NCBI GenBank assembly: GCA_015494725.1
Contig: WGAR01000057.1
Span: 1 to 11,957, forward strand
DNA: 11,957 nucleotides
Direction of reading: 5' to 3'
Source: Thermodesulfobacteriaceae bacterium
GTDB taxonomy: Bacteria; Desulfobacterota; Thermodesulfobacteria; Thermodesulfobacteriales; Thermodesulfobacteriaceae
Below the pieces are notes generated by a model that saw only the letters and a program-made list of their open reading frames with translations, searched no databases and was not told the DNA's origin. The position numbers and the translations under genes were made by a program. Below, in pieces: positions 5,557-11,957 of the stretch (its first letter is position 1; each line of letters starts with the position of its first letter).

Positions 5557-6966
5557 TCAGGAGGACAGATCCTCGGAATCCGGGCTCAGGGGGACCCTGA
5601 GGCCGTAATGCCGGAGCATGCGTTGGAGGCTCTGTCTTTTCAGGCCGGCCAGGCGGGCAGCCCGGGAGATATTGCCTCCGGTGCTACGAAGGAGGTTCTC
5701 CAGGTACTCACGGGCGAAACGATCCAGCACCTCCCTTTTGGCCTGGTGATAGGGTTTGGCCTTCCAGGGACGATCTCGAAGATTGCGGCTCTGCGCACTT
5801 AAGAGGCGCAGATCCTCGGGACGGATTTCGTTTTCCGGGGCCAGGAGTACAGCTCGTTTGATGGTATTTTTGAGCTCGCGCACATTTCCTCGCCAGGGTT
5901 GCTGCAACATGAACTCCAGGGCCTCCGGAGAAAAGATCAGCCCCTGACGACCGTATTTCTGGGCGTATTCCTGCAAAAAGTGCTGGGCCAGAAGCAAAAT
6001 ATCCTCGCCTCTTTCCCTGAGAGGCGGTACCCAGAGGGTGACCTCATTCAGGCGATAATAGAGATCCTCCCTGAACTTGCCGCTGGCCATTTTGCTTTCC
6101 AGGTCCTGGTTGGTGGAGGCAATAACCCGTACATCCACCTTTAAGACGCGGGTACTTCCCAGAGGACGCACCTCCCTTTCCTGGAGCACCCGGAGGATCT
6201 TCACCTGGAGGGGCGGCGACATATCCCCGATCTCGTCCAGAAAGATGGTCGAACCATCGGCCTTCACGAAAAGCCCTTCTTTGGCCGTTTCCGCCCCGGT
6301 AAAGGCTCCCTTCACGTAACCGAAAAGTTCGCTCTCCAGAATGGATTCCGGAAGGGCGGCACAGTTCACCGTAACCATCTCCCGCGAGGATCGTTCGCTG
6401 AGATGATGGATGGCCCGGGCAATGAGCTCCTTGCCGGTCCCGGATTCGCCCCGGATGAGCACCGTGGCGTCGCTCCGGGCCACCCTTTCCACCAGCCCCA
6501 TGAGCTCCCGAAAGATGGGAGAATCCCCCACCATTCCCAGGGACTCCCACCACTTTTCCCGCTGGGTCTTAAGACGGAGGTTCTCCCGAAGAAGGAGGCT
6601 CCGTTCCAGAGCCCTCTGTACCAGACGCCGAAGATGATTGGCCTCAAAGGGTTTGGGGAGAAAATCGTAGGCCCCCTTCTTGATGGCCTCCACCGCCATC
6701 TCGATGGTGCCGTAGCCGGTGATGAGAATGACCGAGATGGTGTTGTCGCGTTCCCGGATACGTTCGAGCAATTCCAGGCCGTCCATACCCGGCATCTTTA
6801 TGTCCGCCACCACTACCTCCGGAAGAAGTCGATAAACCTTCTCCAGCGCCTCCTCTCCGCTATAGGCCTTCTCGAAACGCACCCCCTCCAGATGTCCCAG
6901 GAGTCTCTCCAGAAGACGGACCATCTGGGGTTCGTCATCCACCAGAAGAATCCTAGCCAGAGACAT
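5557..6966 (-). CDS. NtrC-family sigma-54-dependent response regulator
   Basis: The 469-residue protein has three domains in order. The receiver (1-120) shows Asp10 and Asp11, the phosphorylation site Asp55 (VVVAD), Thr83 and Lys105. The AAA+ domain (about 144-375) shows Walker A GESGTGKE (173-180), the sigma-54 contact loop GAFTGA (220-225) intact, Walker B IFLDEIGD (241-248) and the arginine-finger region REDLYYRLN (299-307). A Fis-type helix-turn-helix follows (about 429-455, GGNISRAARLAGLKRQSLQR). Length and layout match NtrC/ZraR-like activators. ATG 6966 overlaps the kinase gene by 14 bases, so kinase and regulator are co-translated. Its likely target is the sigma-54 promoter about 115 bases beyond its stop. 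It ends with a short polar tail after the DNA-binding domain. Confidence 0.96.
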   Translation of the reverse strand: MSLARILLVDDEPQMVRLLERLLGHLEGVRFEKAYSGEEALEKVYRLLPEVVVADIKMPGMDGLELLERIRERDNTISVILITGYGTIEMAVEAIKKGAYDFLPKPFEANHLRRLVQRALERSLLLRENLRLKTQREKWWESLGMVGDSPIFRELMGLVERVARSDATVLIRGESGTGKELIARAIHHLSERSSREMVTVNCAALPESILESELFGYVKGAFTGAETAKEGLFVKADGSTIFLDEIGDMSPPLQVKILRVLQEREVRPLGSTRVLKVDVRVIASTNQDLESKMASGKFREDLYYRLNEVTLWVPPLRERGEDILLLAQHFLQEYAQKYGRQGLIFSPEALEFMLQQPWRGNVRELKNTIKRAVLLAPENEIRPEDLRLLSAQSRNLRDRPWKAKPYHQAKREVLDRFAREYLENLLRSTGGNISRAARLAGLKRQSLQRMLRHYGLRVPLSPDSEDLSS

Positions 6967-8494
6967 GATTTCCCTCCGGAAAGATGATTCTGAAAAGGGT
7001 CCGGATCCCCAGACGGAGATAGCGTTCCTCGGCAGGGGGTGAAAAGACCTCTATCTCTCCTCCGTGCTCCTTTACCAGCCCGAAGGTCACGAAGAGACCC
7101 AGACCGGTTCCCTGCCCCGGGGGTTTGGTGGTGAAAAAGGGCTCGAAGATCTTTTCCCGGATCTCCTCCGGGATACCCGGCCCGGTATCTCCCACCTCCA
7201 GCACCGCCCCACCCCGCCGAAGACGGTAAATCCAGATGTGAATGGCTCCTCCTCCCTGTAAAGCATCCCGGGCGTTGCCGAGAAGGTTCAACACCACCTG
7301 ACGCAGGCGGTCCGGGTCTCCCCGGATTACCGGAGAGTCCGAGACATGCAGATTTATCTCTATCCCTTCCTTTCGGTAGGTGGGCTGAACCATCTCCAGC
7401 ACCTGGCGCACGATCTCTTTCAGGTCCACGGGTTGTTCGGCCTGGGGCGAGGGACGGGAAAAGATCAGGAGATCGGAGATGAGCCGCTGACATACGCGCA
7501 CCTGATCCTCGATGAGCTGAAGTTCCTCCCGTTCCTCCTGACTCTCCTTCAAAAGCTGGGTATAACCGAGGATGATTCCCAGCGGAGTGTTTATCTCATG
7601 CGCCACCCCGGCGGCCAGTTGCCCCAGCGCCGCCATCTTCTCGGAATAGATCATTCGCTCGGTCATCTCCCGAAAACGGGTGAGATCCTTCATTATTCCC
7701 TGCCACCCCAGATGACATCCCTGCAGGTATTCAATGGCATTAGCGGTGATTACCACATAGCGTTCCTCTCCGTGGGAGGTGAGAAGAAGTGTTTCAAAAT
7801 TGGTTACCTGCCCCTCGGCGCAGAGGAATTCGCGGTAGCGGTTCCATTCTCCCCGGCAGGCAAAAAATTCCCCCAGGGATCTCCCCAGTAATTCTTCCTT
7901 GCGGGTGAAACCCAGAAGTTGCACCCCGGCTGGATTGATATCCAGCAGACGGCCCTCCTGATCGCAGAAGAATATGGCATCCCCGGCGGCCTCGAACAGG
8001 CGGCGAAATTTTTGTTCCGAAAGGGCCAGTTCGCGGGTGCGCTCCTCCACCTTCTCTTCCAGTGTGCGGTAGAGTTGCTGAAGATGATCATGGGCCTTCT
8101 CCAGGGCCTCCTTGGTTTCCTTGAGTTGCTGGGTCTCCTCCTCCAGTAGCCGAAAGGTCTGGTGGGCCCGGGGGAAAACAAAGGTAAGGAAGGCTGCCAG
8201 GAGGATGAATACCGTGTTCAGCGCCCCGGAAAAAGGGGCCAGAACGAACCACAGATGAGGATGCCCGGACCAGCCCAGGATGAATCGCACCACATGTCCC
8301 ATACTCCGGGAGAGGGCGAAGGCGGTGAAGGAAAGGGAAAGCCCGAAAAGATAGACGAAGAGCAGGTGATCGGGATGATGCCGGAGGAGATAGAAGGCCT
8401 TTTCCAGACAGGCAAAGGAGATGAGGATCATGAGTATCGCTCCCACCAGATCCACCGCATAAAGGGGATAAAGGGGCAAGCTAACCGAAAACAT
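6953..8494 (-). CDS. Membrane-bound PAS histidine kinase, partner of the NtrC-type regulator
   Basis: With ATG 8494 the product has 513 residues. The N-terminus has three clear hydrophobic helices (about 14-37, 44-62, 82-108) with a possible short one near 67-75, rich in His and Arg at their ends (LRHHPDHLL, SRSMGHVVRF, SGHPHLW). A coiled coil (116-165) leads into a PAS domain (about 163-275; DAIFFCDQEGRLLDINPAG), then the HisKA domain with His299 (LAAGVAHEINTPLG) and the ATPase domain with the N-box Asn407, DTGPGI (436-441), the F-box FEPFFTTKP and GQGTGLGL (460-467). All catalytic boxes are intact. An in-frame ATG at 8551 would give 532 residues but overlaps the upstream gene by 71 bases; 8494 overlaps by 14, the same as the kinase-regulator junction. 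There is no large periplasmic sensor domain, so sensing is probably within the membrane or by PAS. Confidence 0.93.
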   Translation of the reverse strand: MFSVSLPLYPLYAVDLVGAILMILISFACLEKAFYLLRHHPDHLLFVYLFGLSLSFTAFALSRSMGHVVRFILGWSGHPHLWFVLAPFSGALNTVFILLAAFLTFVFPRAHQTFRLLEEETQQLKETKEALEKAHDHLQQLYRTLEEKVEERTRELALSEQKFRRLFEAAGDAIFFCDQEGRLLDINPAGVQLLGFTRKEELLGRSLGEFFACRGEWNRYREFLCAEGQVTNFETLLLTSHGEERYVVITANAIEYLQGCHLGWQGIMKDLTRFREMTERMIYSEKMAALGQLAAGVAHEINTPLGIILGYTQLLKESQEEREELQLIEDQVRVCQRLISDLLIFSRPSPQAEQPVDLKEIVRQVLEMVQPTYRKEGIEINLHVSDSPVIRGDPDRLRQVVLNLLGNARDALQGGGAIHIWIYRLRRGGAVLEVGDTGPGIPEEIREKIFEPFFTTKPPGQGTGLGLFVTFGLVKEHGGEIEVFSPPAEERYLRLGIRTLFRIIFPEGNHVSG

Positions 8495-8954
8495 GTTTCC
8501 CCCGGGTAAATTCCCGCAGGGATTGCCAGAGAAAATACATGGCCGGGACACAGAAGAGATGATCGAACCGGGTTACATAGTAAAGCAGGTGCTTCCAGTT
8601 CACCGGACCGGGGATCTCGGCCTCCAGGGCGGAAGAATAGTAGTAGGTGTTCAGGGAAAGGTGTCTTTCCAAAAGGTGCACGGTAAAGGCATCAAAGTTC
8701 CAGAGGAGAAAAAAGACAAGGGACAGCCGGAGATAAAGCCAGGCCCGATCTCCCCCGCCAGGAAGGCCGCGGGAACGGTAAAGCATGTAAAGGAGGGCCG
8801 CTCCGAAGGCTATATGGGCCAAGAGATGAGCGTACAACCCCTCCGGACATATATGAGGCTGGGTGGCCCAGGCCGGCGGGGGAAACAGCCCCAGGATAAC
8901 AAAAACCGTTAACCCGATAAAGAACACAACTTCATTATAAAAAATCCCCGCCAC
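8481..8954 (-). CDS. Small polytopic membrane protein, probable sensory partner of the kinase; family unrecognised
   Basis: The 157-residue product from GTG 8954 has a signal-like first helix (9-27, possible cut after PAWA at 30) and three more helices (about 42-60, 71-90, 126-145). His and aromatic residues cluster at helix ends: HICPEGLYAHLLAH, VHLLERH, NWKHLLYYVTRFDHLFC. Its three post-signal helices have the same order and loop pattern as the kinase N-terminus (an LYA start, a loop of about 10, a helix ending in F.A/H..R, a short outer loop, W..., a last helix ending in a basic residue). Conserved-looking His could bind haem, metal or quinone, but I know no precedent. The start is uncertain: GTG 8954 overlaps the glycosyltransferase by 46 bases and has a weak ribosome site; a second GTG at 8927 is possible. 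It overlaps the kinase by 14 bases, implying joint work. Confidence 0.8.
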   Translation of the reverse strand: MAGIFYNEVVFFIGLTVFVILGLFPPPAWATQPHICPEGLYAHLLAHIAFGAALLYMLYRSRGLPGGGDRAWLYLRLSLVFFLLWNFDAFTVHLLERHLSLNTYYYSSALEAEIPGPVNWKHLLYYVTRFDHLFCVPAMYFLWQSLREFTRGKHVFG

Positions 8955-10375
8955 AGGGAAAAGTCTCGCTTCCTTTTTCCGGGAAGGGGAATACTTTCCT
9001 TAAGTACCGGTACGGCCCGGGGATCCGGCGGGCGATGGGTATCCTTCATCACCCACAGGACCGGTTTTCCGCATAGATTCCGCGGTATTCCCCACAGATG
9101 ATACTGGGTGCGGGGGGGAGAGACCGGAATCTGATAGACCTGCGGGTGGTCCGGAAGATAGAAGGCCAGTTCCGAGGCCAGATAACGATGATCCGTAACC
9201 AGAGCCTCTCCGGGACGGCGGTGCGAATCAACCACCCGGGCCAGTTCCTTCCACCCGTAAAAACGGAACAGAAGACCGGCCAGAGAGGGAGGAAACTTCT
9301 GGGGAAAACGCGGCAATTGATAGAGAAGAGCGGTTCCCACCAGGGCCATCCCCACCCCGACCACATAAAGGAGGCGCAGCCATTTGGCCCCCCTCCCGCG
9401 CAGGGAAAAGATCACCCCGGCGGTAAGGGCCAGTCCGGCCACAAAAAAGGGCATGGGCCAGTTGGCGTTCACCTTACGGAAGAGGGAAAGGGGAAGAACC
9501 GCCAGATAAGGCCAGGCCGAAAGGACCCAGAGATAGGTGAGCCGGGGCTCGGAGCGCCAGTCTTTCCGCCGGAGGATCTGCCAGGAGACCCAGATGAACA
9601 GAATCAGGAGCAGGGGAGAGAGCACCCCGGCCTGTTCCCCCAGAAAGCGCACAGGACCGAAAAGAGAGAGCCCTTCCTCCTTAAAGTGATGTTCGGTATG
9701 GTGCAGGGTCACCCAGTGATGGGTGGCGATCCAGTATAGGTTGGGGGCCCAGATAAGAAAGGCCAGTCCCAGGGCCAGCCAGGGCCCGAAGCCTCGAAGC
9801 AATTCTTTCCGAAAACCGAGAAGCCACAATCCGTAAAAGAAGCCGAAAGCCAGCATGGTCTGCTTGGTAAGCAATCCCAGACCGCAAAAAAACCCCAAAA
9901 GGACCCAGTAAAACCATCGATTTTCCTCGGCGGCTTTCCATCCCGCATAAAGGGCTCCGGCCCAGAAAAGCAGCAGCGGGGGATCGATGGTCATGAGCAA
10001 TCCGAAGACCGTAAAGATGGGGATCAGGGCCGCGGCAAACAGGGCCCAGCGCGCCGGAAGTTTTCCGAAAAGTCGATACACAAAAAGATAAAAGAGAACC
10101 AGAAAGGCCAGACCGCATAAGACCGCAGGCACCCGCACCGCATATTCCGAAATACCCAGAAATCGGGTGGAAAGAGCAATAAGCCAGGCCACCATGGGAG
10201 GCTTGCTGTAATACCCCCAGGCCAGATGCCTGGACCAGTCCCAGTAATAGGCCTCGTCCGGGGAAAGCTGTAGATGTAACTCCCGAATGAAACCCAGCCG
10301 GAAGGCCAGAATGGCCAGAAGAAAAATTCCCTCCATGGAAAAGAGAAGTTCTAGGGCTCCCTTGTCTTTTTCCAT
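8909..10375 (-). CDS. ArnT/PMT-like membrane glycosyltransferase (GT-C fold, GT39/GT83 type)
   Basis: The 488-residue protein has about 10-12 hydrophobic helices in its first 360 residues and a smaller C-terminal soluble part, the layout of GT-C transferases that use a polyprenyl-phosphate sugar. The first outer loop holds the acidic motif LSPDEAYYWDWSRH (Asp40, Glu41), followed by GYYSKPPMVAWLIALS, both hallmarks of the dolichyl-phosphate-mannose/ArnT superfamily. A second loop has TIDPPLLLFW with Asp131. ArnT adds aminoarabinose to lipid A; other relatives decorate lipopolysaccharide, teichoic or protein targets, so the acceptor is open. ATG 10375 overlaps the PAP2 gene by 25 bases; the pair suits lipid or undecaprenyl-phosphate handling in the envelope. 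The C-terminal end overlaps the sensory partner gene by 46 bases. Confidence 0.88.
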   Translation of the reverse strand: MEKDKGALELLFSMEGIFLLAILAFRLGFIRELHLQLSPDEAYYWDWSRHLAWGYYSKPPMVAWLIALSTRFLGISEYAVRVPAVLCGLAFLVLFYLFVYRLFGKLPARWALFAAALIPIFTVFGLLMTIDPPLLLFWAGALYAGWKAAEENRWFYWVLLGFFCGLGLLTKQTMLAFGFFYGLWLLGFRKELLRGFGPWLALGLAFLIWAPNLYWIATHHWVTLHHTEHHFKEEGLSLFGPVRFLGEQAGVLSPLLLILFIWVSWQILRRKDWRSEPRLTYLWVLSAWPYLAVLPLSLFRKVNANWPMPFFVAGLALTAGVIFSLRGRGAKWLRLLYVVGVGMALVGTALLYQLPRFPQKFPPSLAGLLFRFYGWKELARVVDSHRRPGEALVTDHRYLASELAFYLPDHPQVYQIPVSPPRTQYHLWGIPRNLCGKPVLWVMKDTHRPPDPRAVPVLKESIPLPGKRKRDFSLWRGFFIMKLCSLSG

Positions 10376-10899
10376 TTCCGCCAGAGAAGTCCTCCTGTAA
10401 GCCCTATCCCTGCCCCTATGATCCAGCCGAAGAGCACGTCTTCGGGAAAATGATGCCCCAGATACACCCGGGAAAGACCCACCATAAAGGAAAATCCCGC
10501 GGCTATTATCCCCAGAATCGGATCCGCCATCCAGAAGACTCCCGTGGCCGCGGCGGTGTTGGTGGCATGACAGGAGGGAAAACCGTAGTGCCTGGCCCGG
10601 AGGGGATGTTCTATCCTCCGGAATCCGCCCCCCTTATAGACCCGAACCCCCGCTAGCACAGCATAGGGTCTGGGACGGGCGAAATAGGGTTTGAGCACCC
10701 GGGCACACAGGGCATCGGCCAGGATCACCATCAATAGGGCTACCAGAGGGACCCCGATCATCCCCCGGCCCTTACGCACCACCAGGACCAGCCCCAGAAA
10801 CACAAAGAAGGCCACAATAAGATCCGGCCGGCTCAAGAGAACCATGACCCGGTCCCAGAGAGGCCCCCGGGGAGTGTTCAGAAGGGTAAAAAGGCTCAA
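10351..10899 (-). CDS. PAP2-family membrane phosphatase
   Basis: The 182-residue protein has the three parts of the acid phosphatase/PAP2 signature: K-x6-RP at Lys70-Arg77-Pro78 (KPYFARPRP), PSxH at 108-111 and SR-x5-H-x3-D with Ser143, Arg144, His150 and Asp154. About five helices surround them. Such enzymes remove phosphate from lipids such as undecaprenyl pyrophosphate (PgpB/BacA-like role), phosphatidylglycerophosphate or lipid A; a glycosyltransferase of the lipid A class next door favours an envelope role. The usual PSGH reads PSCH here (Cys110), a visible departure at a catalytic loop. The start is TTG 10899 and overlaps the transaldolase stop by 4 bases (TTGA), a common coupling arrangement; no better start is visible, since the next ATG (codon 19) would remove part of the first helix region. 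Confidence 0.9.
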   Translation of the reverse strand: MSLFTLLNTPRGPLWDRVMVLLSRPDLIVAFFVFLGLVLVVRKGRGMIGVPLVALLMVILADALCARVLKPYFARPRPYAVLAGVRVYKGGGFRRIEHPLRARHYGFPSCHATNTAAATGVFWMADPILGIIAAGFSFMVGLSRVYLGHHFPEDVLFGWIIGAGIGLTGGLLWRKWKKTREP

Positions 10900-11549
10900 A
10901 TCTCGATCCCCGCCTCCTGGGCGTCCTGCAGGAACCGCTTAAGCCCCGTATCCGTGAGGGGATGCCTGAACATCTGCTTGATAACCCGGTAAGGAATGGT
11001 GGCGATATCCACCCCCAGTTCCGCACAGCGGCGCACGTGATCCACGTGGCGGATGCTGGCGGCAATGATCTCCGTCTCCACCCCATAGACCTCGTAGATC
11101 TGGACTATCTCCTCTATCACCGAAAGGCCATCGTAACCGATGTCATCGATGCGCCCGATAAAGGGCGAGACATAGGTGGCCCCCACCTTGGCGGCCAGCA
11201 GGGCCTGAAGGGGGGAGAAGACCAGAGTGACATTGGTCTTTATGCCCTCGGCCGAAAGGGCCCTTACCGCCTTTATGCCTTCCTCGGTGCAGGGGATCTT
11301 GATCACCGCATTGTCTCCCAGCTTGGCCAGCTCCCGGGCCTCGCGGATCATCCCCTGCGCCTCGGTAGCCACCACTTCTACGGAAACCGGAAGCCCCGCA
11401 CATTCCCTCAGGATCTCGCTTACCGCTTCCTTCCAGGGCCGCCCGGTCTTTTTCACCAGCGAGGGATTGGTGGTCACTCCATCCAGGATTCCCAGGGCCT
11501 TCACCTCCCGGATCTCGTTTATGTCTGCGGTGTCAATGAAGATCTTCAT
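10896..11549 (-). CDS. tal: Transaldolase, short TalC/MipB type
   Basis: The 217-residue enzyme matches the compact transaldolase/fructose-6-phosphate aldolase family in full length. It moves a dihydroxyacetone unit between sugar phosphates in the non-oxidative pentose phosphate pathway, in the cytoplasm. The start MKIFIDTADINEI holds Asp6, GVTTNPSL (24-31) is the family signature, and Lys84 in NAVIKIPCT is the Schiff-base lysine. Two positions separate transaldolase from fructose-6-phosphate aldolase: here Glu58 (SVEVVAT, where E. coli FsaA has Gln59) and Phe130 (VSPFIGRID, where FsaA has Tyr131), both pointing to transaldolase. ATG 11549 follows AAAGGAGGTAGGGG. It opens a chain of overlapping genes reaching the response regulator, though its metabolic role has no evident link with them. 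Confidence 0.95.
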   Translation of the reverse strand: MKIFIDTADINEIREVKALGILDGVTTNPSLVKKTGRPWKEAVSEILRECAGLPVSVEVVATEAQGMIREARELAKLGDNAVIKIPCTEEGIKAVRALSAEGIKTNVTLVFSPLQALLAAKVGATYVSPFIGRIDDIGYDGLSVIEEIVQIYEVYGVETEIIAASIRHVDHVRRCAELGVDIATIPYRVIKQMFRHPLTDTGLKRFLQDAQEAGIEI

Positions 11550-11610
11550 CCCCTACCTCCTTTTCCAAAGCCAGATTACCCCCTGAAGAAAGCGTTGCAA
11601 CCGGGGGCTT
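11550..11610 (-). other. Short leader before the transaldolase gene
   Basis: This 61-base stretch between the HEPN remnant and the transaldolase start holds the ribosome site AAAGGAGGTAGGGG and a loose inverted repeat CCCCC/GGGGG with a long loop. I see no convincing promoter or terminator; a TTGCAA and TAATCT pair 16 bases apart is a poor -35/-10 match. The transaldolase may be read through from argG. Confidence 0.4.
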
Positions 11611-11750
11611 TTAAGCTCCTCCTCCCGTTTCGGCCATTTTAGCACGGACGAACTCAAGGATCTTACGGGCATAGACCACGGCCTCCCGGGCTTGCTTTAC
11701 ATTCTCTCCTTCTCGGCCTGACGGAACCAATCGCGCGATCTATCCGGCAT
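11611..11750 (-). pseudogene. HEPN-domain gene remnant, internally deleted and frameshifted
   Basis: Two short coding pieces in different frames look like the two ends of one HEPN-domain protein. The first, from ATG 11750, reads MPDRSRDWFRQAEKE and stops two residues later at 11697; this is the usual start of small HEPN proteins (RSxDWLxQAExD). The second, 11611-11700 in another frame, reads VKQAREAVVYARKILEFV and stops after AKMAETGGGA, typical of the last HEPN helix (EAIEYAEEILEFV). A full protein has about 130 residues; only about 46 codons are left, so the core with the RxxxxH motif is missing. The first piece overlaps the end of argG by 11 bases. HEPN proteins often pair with a nucleotidyltransferase as toxin-antitoxin; no such partner is visible here. 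Confidence 0.65.
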
Positions 11751-11957
11751 GCCGGAATCCCGCAGAAAGTTTGAGCCTTAAGGCCTGCAGACGAATGAAC
11801 CCCGCAGCGTCCTTCTGGTCGTAGCCTCCGGCCCGGTCGAAACTGGCAAGATCTTCCCGATAGAGACTCACCGGCGACTTCCGCCCCACCACCATTACAT
11901 TCCCCTTGTAAAGCTTGAGGCGCACCGTACCGGTGACCCTCCTCTGGGTCTCCTCGA
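11740..11957 (-). CDS. argG: Argininosuccinate synthase, C-terminal end
   Basis: The last 72 codons of the gene enter from the right edge. The sequence contains TGTVRLKLYKGNVMVVGRKS, then SLYREDLASF and YDQKDAAGFIRLQALRLKL, the well-conserved C-terminal block of argininosuccinate synthase, which joins citrulline and aspartate with ATP in arginine synthesis. This end forms the tail that takes part in tetramer packing in known structures. The final residues SAGFRHAG before TAG are a few more than I expect for the family and overlap the HEPN remnant, so the original stop may have been altered. The gene is followed by about 190 bases without an intact gene before the transaldolase. The residue that the translation tools would call a start here is an internal GTG. 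Confidence 0.93.
   Translation of the reverse strand, partial: EETQRRVTGTVRLKLYKGNVMVVGRKSPVSLYREDLASFDRAGGYDQKDAAGFIRLQALRLKLSAGFRHAG

Noticed and set aside
8495..8551. Longer start for the histidine kinase at 8551
   Set aside because: It would overlap the upstream gene by 71 bases and adds an unstructured Cys/Gly-rich lead; 8494 gives the same 14-base overlap seen at the next junction.
10896..11549. Fructose-6-phosphate aldolase (FsaA) assignment for the transaldolase-family gene
   Set aside because: Glu58 and Phe130 match transaldolase where FsaA has Gln and Tyr.
11573..11600. Sigma-70 like promoter (TTGCAA, 16 bases, TAATCT) before the transaldolase
   Set aside because: Only about 4 of 6 and 3 of 6 consensus matches; likely by chance.
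11553..11660. Possible small ORF ending LQRFLQGVIWLWKRR just before the transaldolase
   Set aside because: Only TTG or GTG starts without a ribosome site, and the frame runs into the transaldolase ribosome site; no support beyond being open.
1..11957. tRNA, rRNA, CRISPR arrays, insertion sequences
   Set aside because: I found no direct-repeat array, transposase motif, terminal inverted repeats or cloverleaf-like sequence in the window.

Overview
The window is about 12 kb of a GC-rich bacterial chromosome in which every gene I can support lies on the minus strand, so transcription runs from high to low coordinates. The outer-membrane porin, Tat-exported molybdoenzyme, sigma-54 activator and ArnT-like glycosyltransferase point to a Gram-negative anaerobe or facultative respirer. 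The gene style (near-perfect AAGGAGG ribosome sites, tightly overlapping genes, a HEPN remnant, a CISM-type respiratory enzyme) fits a thermophilic sulfur or sulfate metaboliser of the Thermodesulfobacteriota kind, but that placement is inference, not something the sequence proves.

Right part (11957 to 8909): the 3' end of argG, then a decayed HEPN-domain gene (two short pieces in different frames), a transaldolase, a PAP2-family phosphatase and an ArnT-like membrane glycosyltransferase. From the transaldolase on, each gene overlaps the next, which suggests one transcript.

Middle (8954 to 5557): a small polytopic membrane protein, a membrane-bound PAS-containing histidine kinase and an NtrC-class response regulator with intact GAFTGA, again all overlapping. 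The small protein looks like a second copy of the kinase's own membrane input module.

Left part (5443 to 1): immediately after the regulator is a clear sigma-54 type -24/-12 element, then a six-gene cluster: a Tat-exported molybdopterin oxidoreductase, a four-cluster ferredoxin subunit with a C-terminal membrane anchor, a formate-dehydrogenase-gamma-like dihaem cytochrome b, a six-helix protein that I read as AmiS/UreI channel family, a 24-residue single-helix membrane protein missed by ordinary ORF cut-offs, and the start of an OprO/P-like porin that runs off the window.

Working model: the sensor pair and kinase detect a membrane or periplasmic signal, phosphorylate the regulator, and switch on the sigma-54 promoter of a complete substrate-handling unit: outer-membrane porin, periplasmic molybdoenzyme wired to the quinone pool through the ferredoxin and cytochrome b subunits, and an inner-membrane small-solute channel. 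The catalytic subunit looks closest to the thiosulfate/polysulfide reductase group while its partner subunits look like formate dehydrogenase-N, so the substrate is open. No urease or amidase is present to explain the UreI-like protein. This combination is the most interesting thing in the window.
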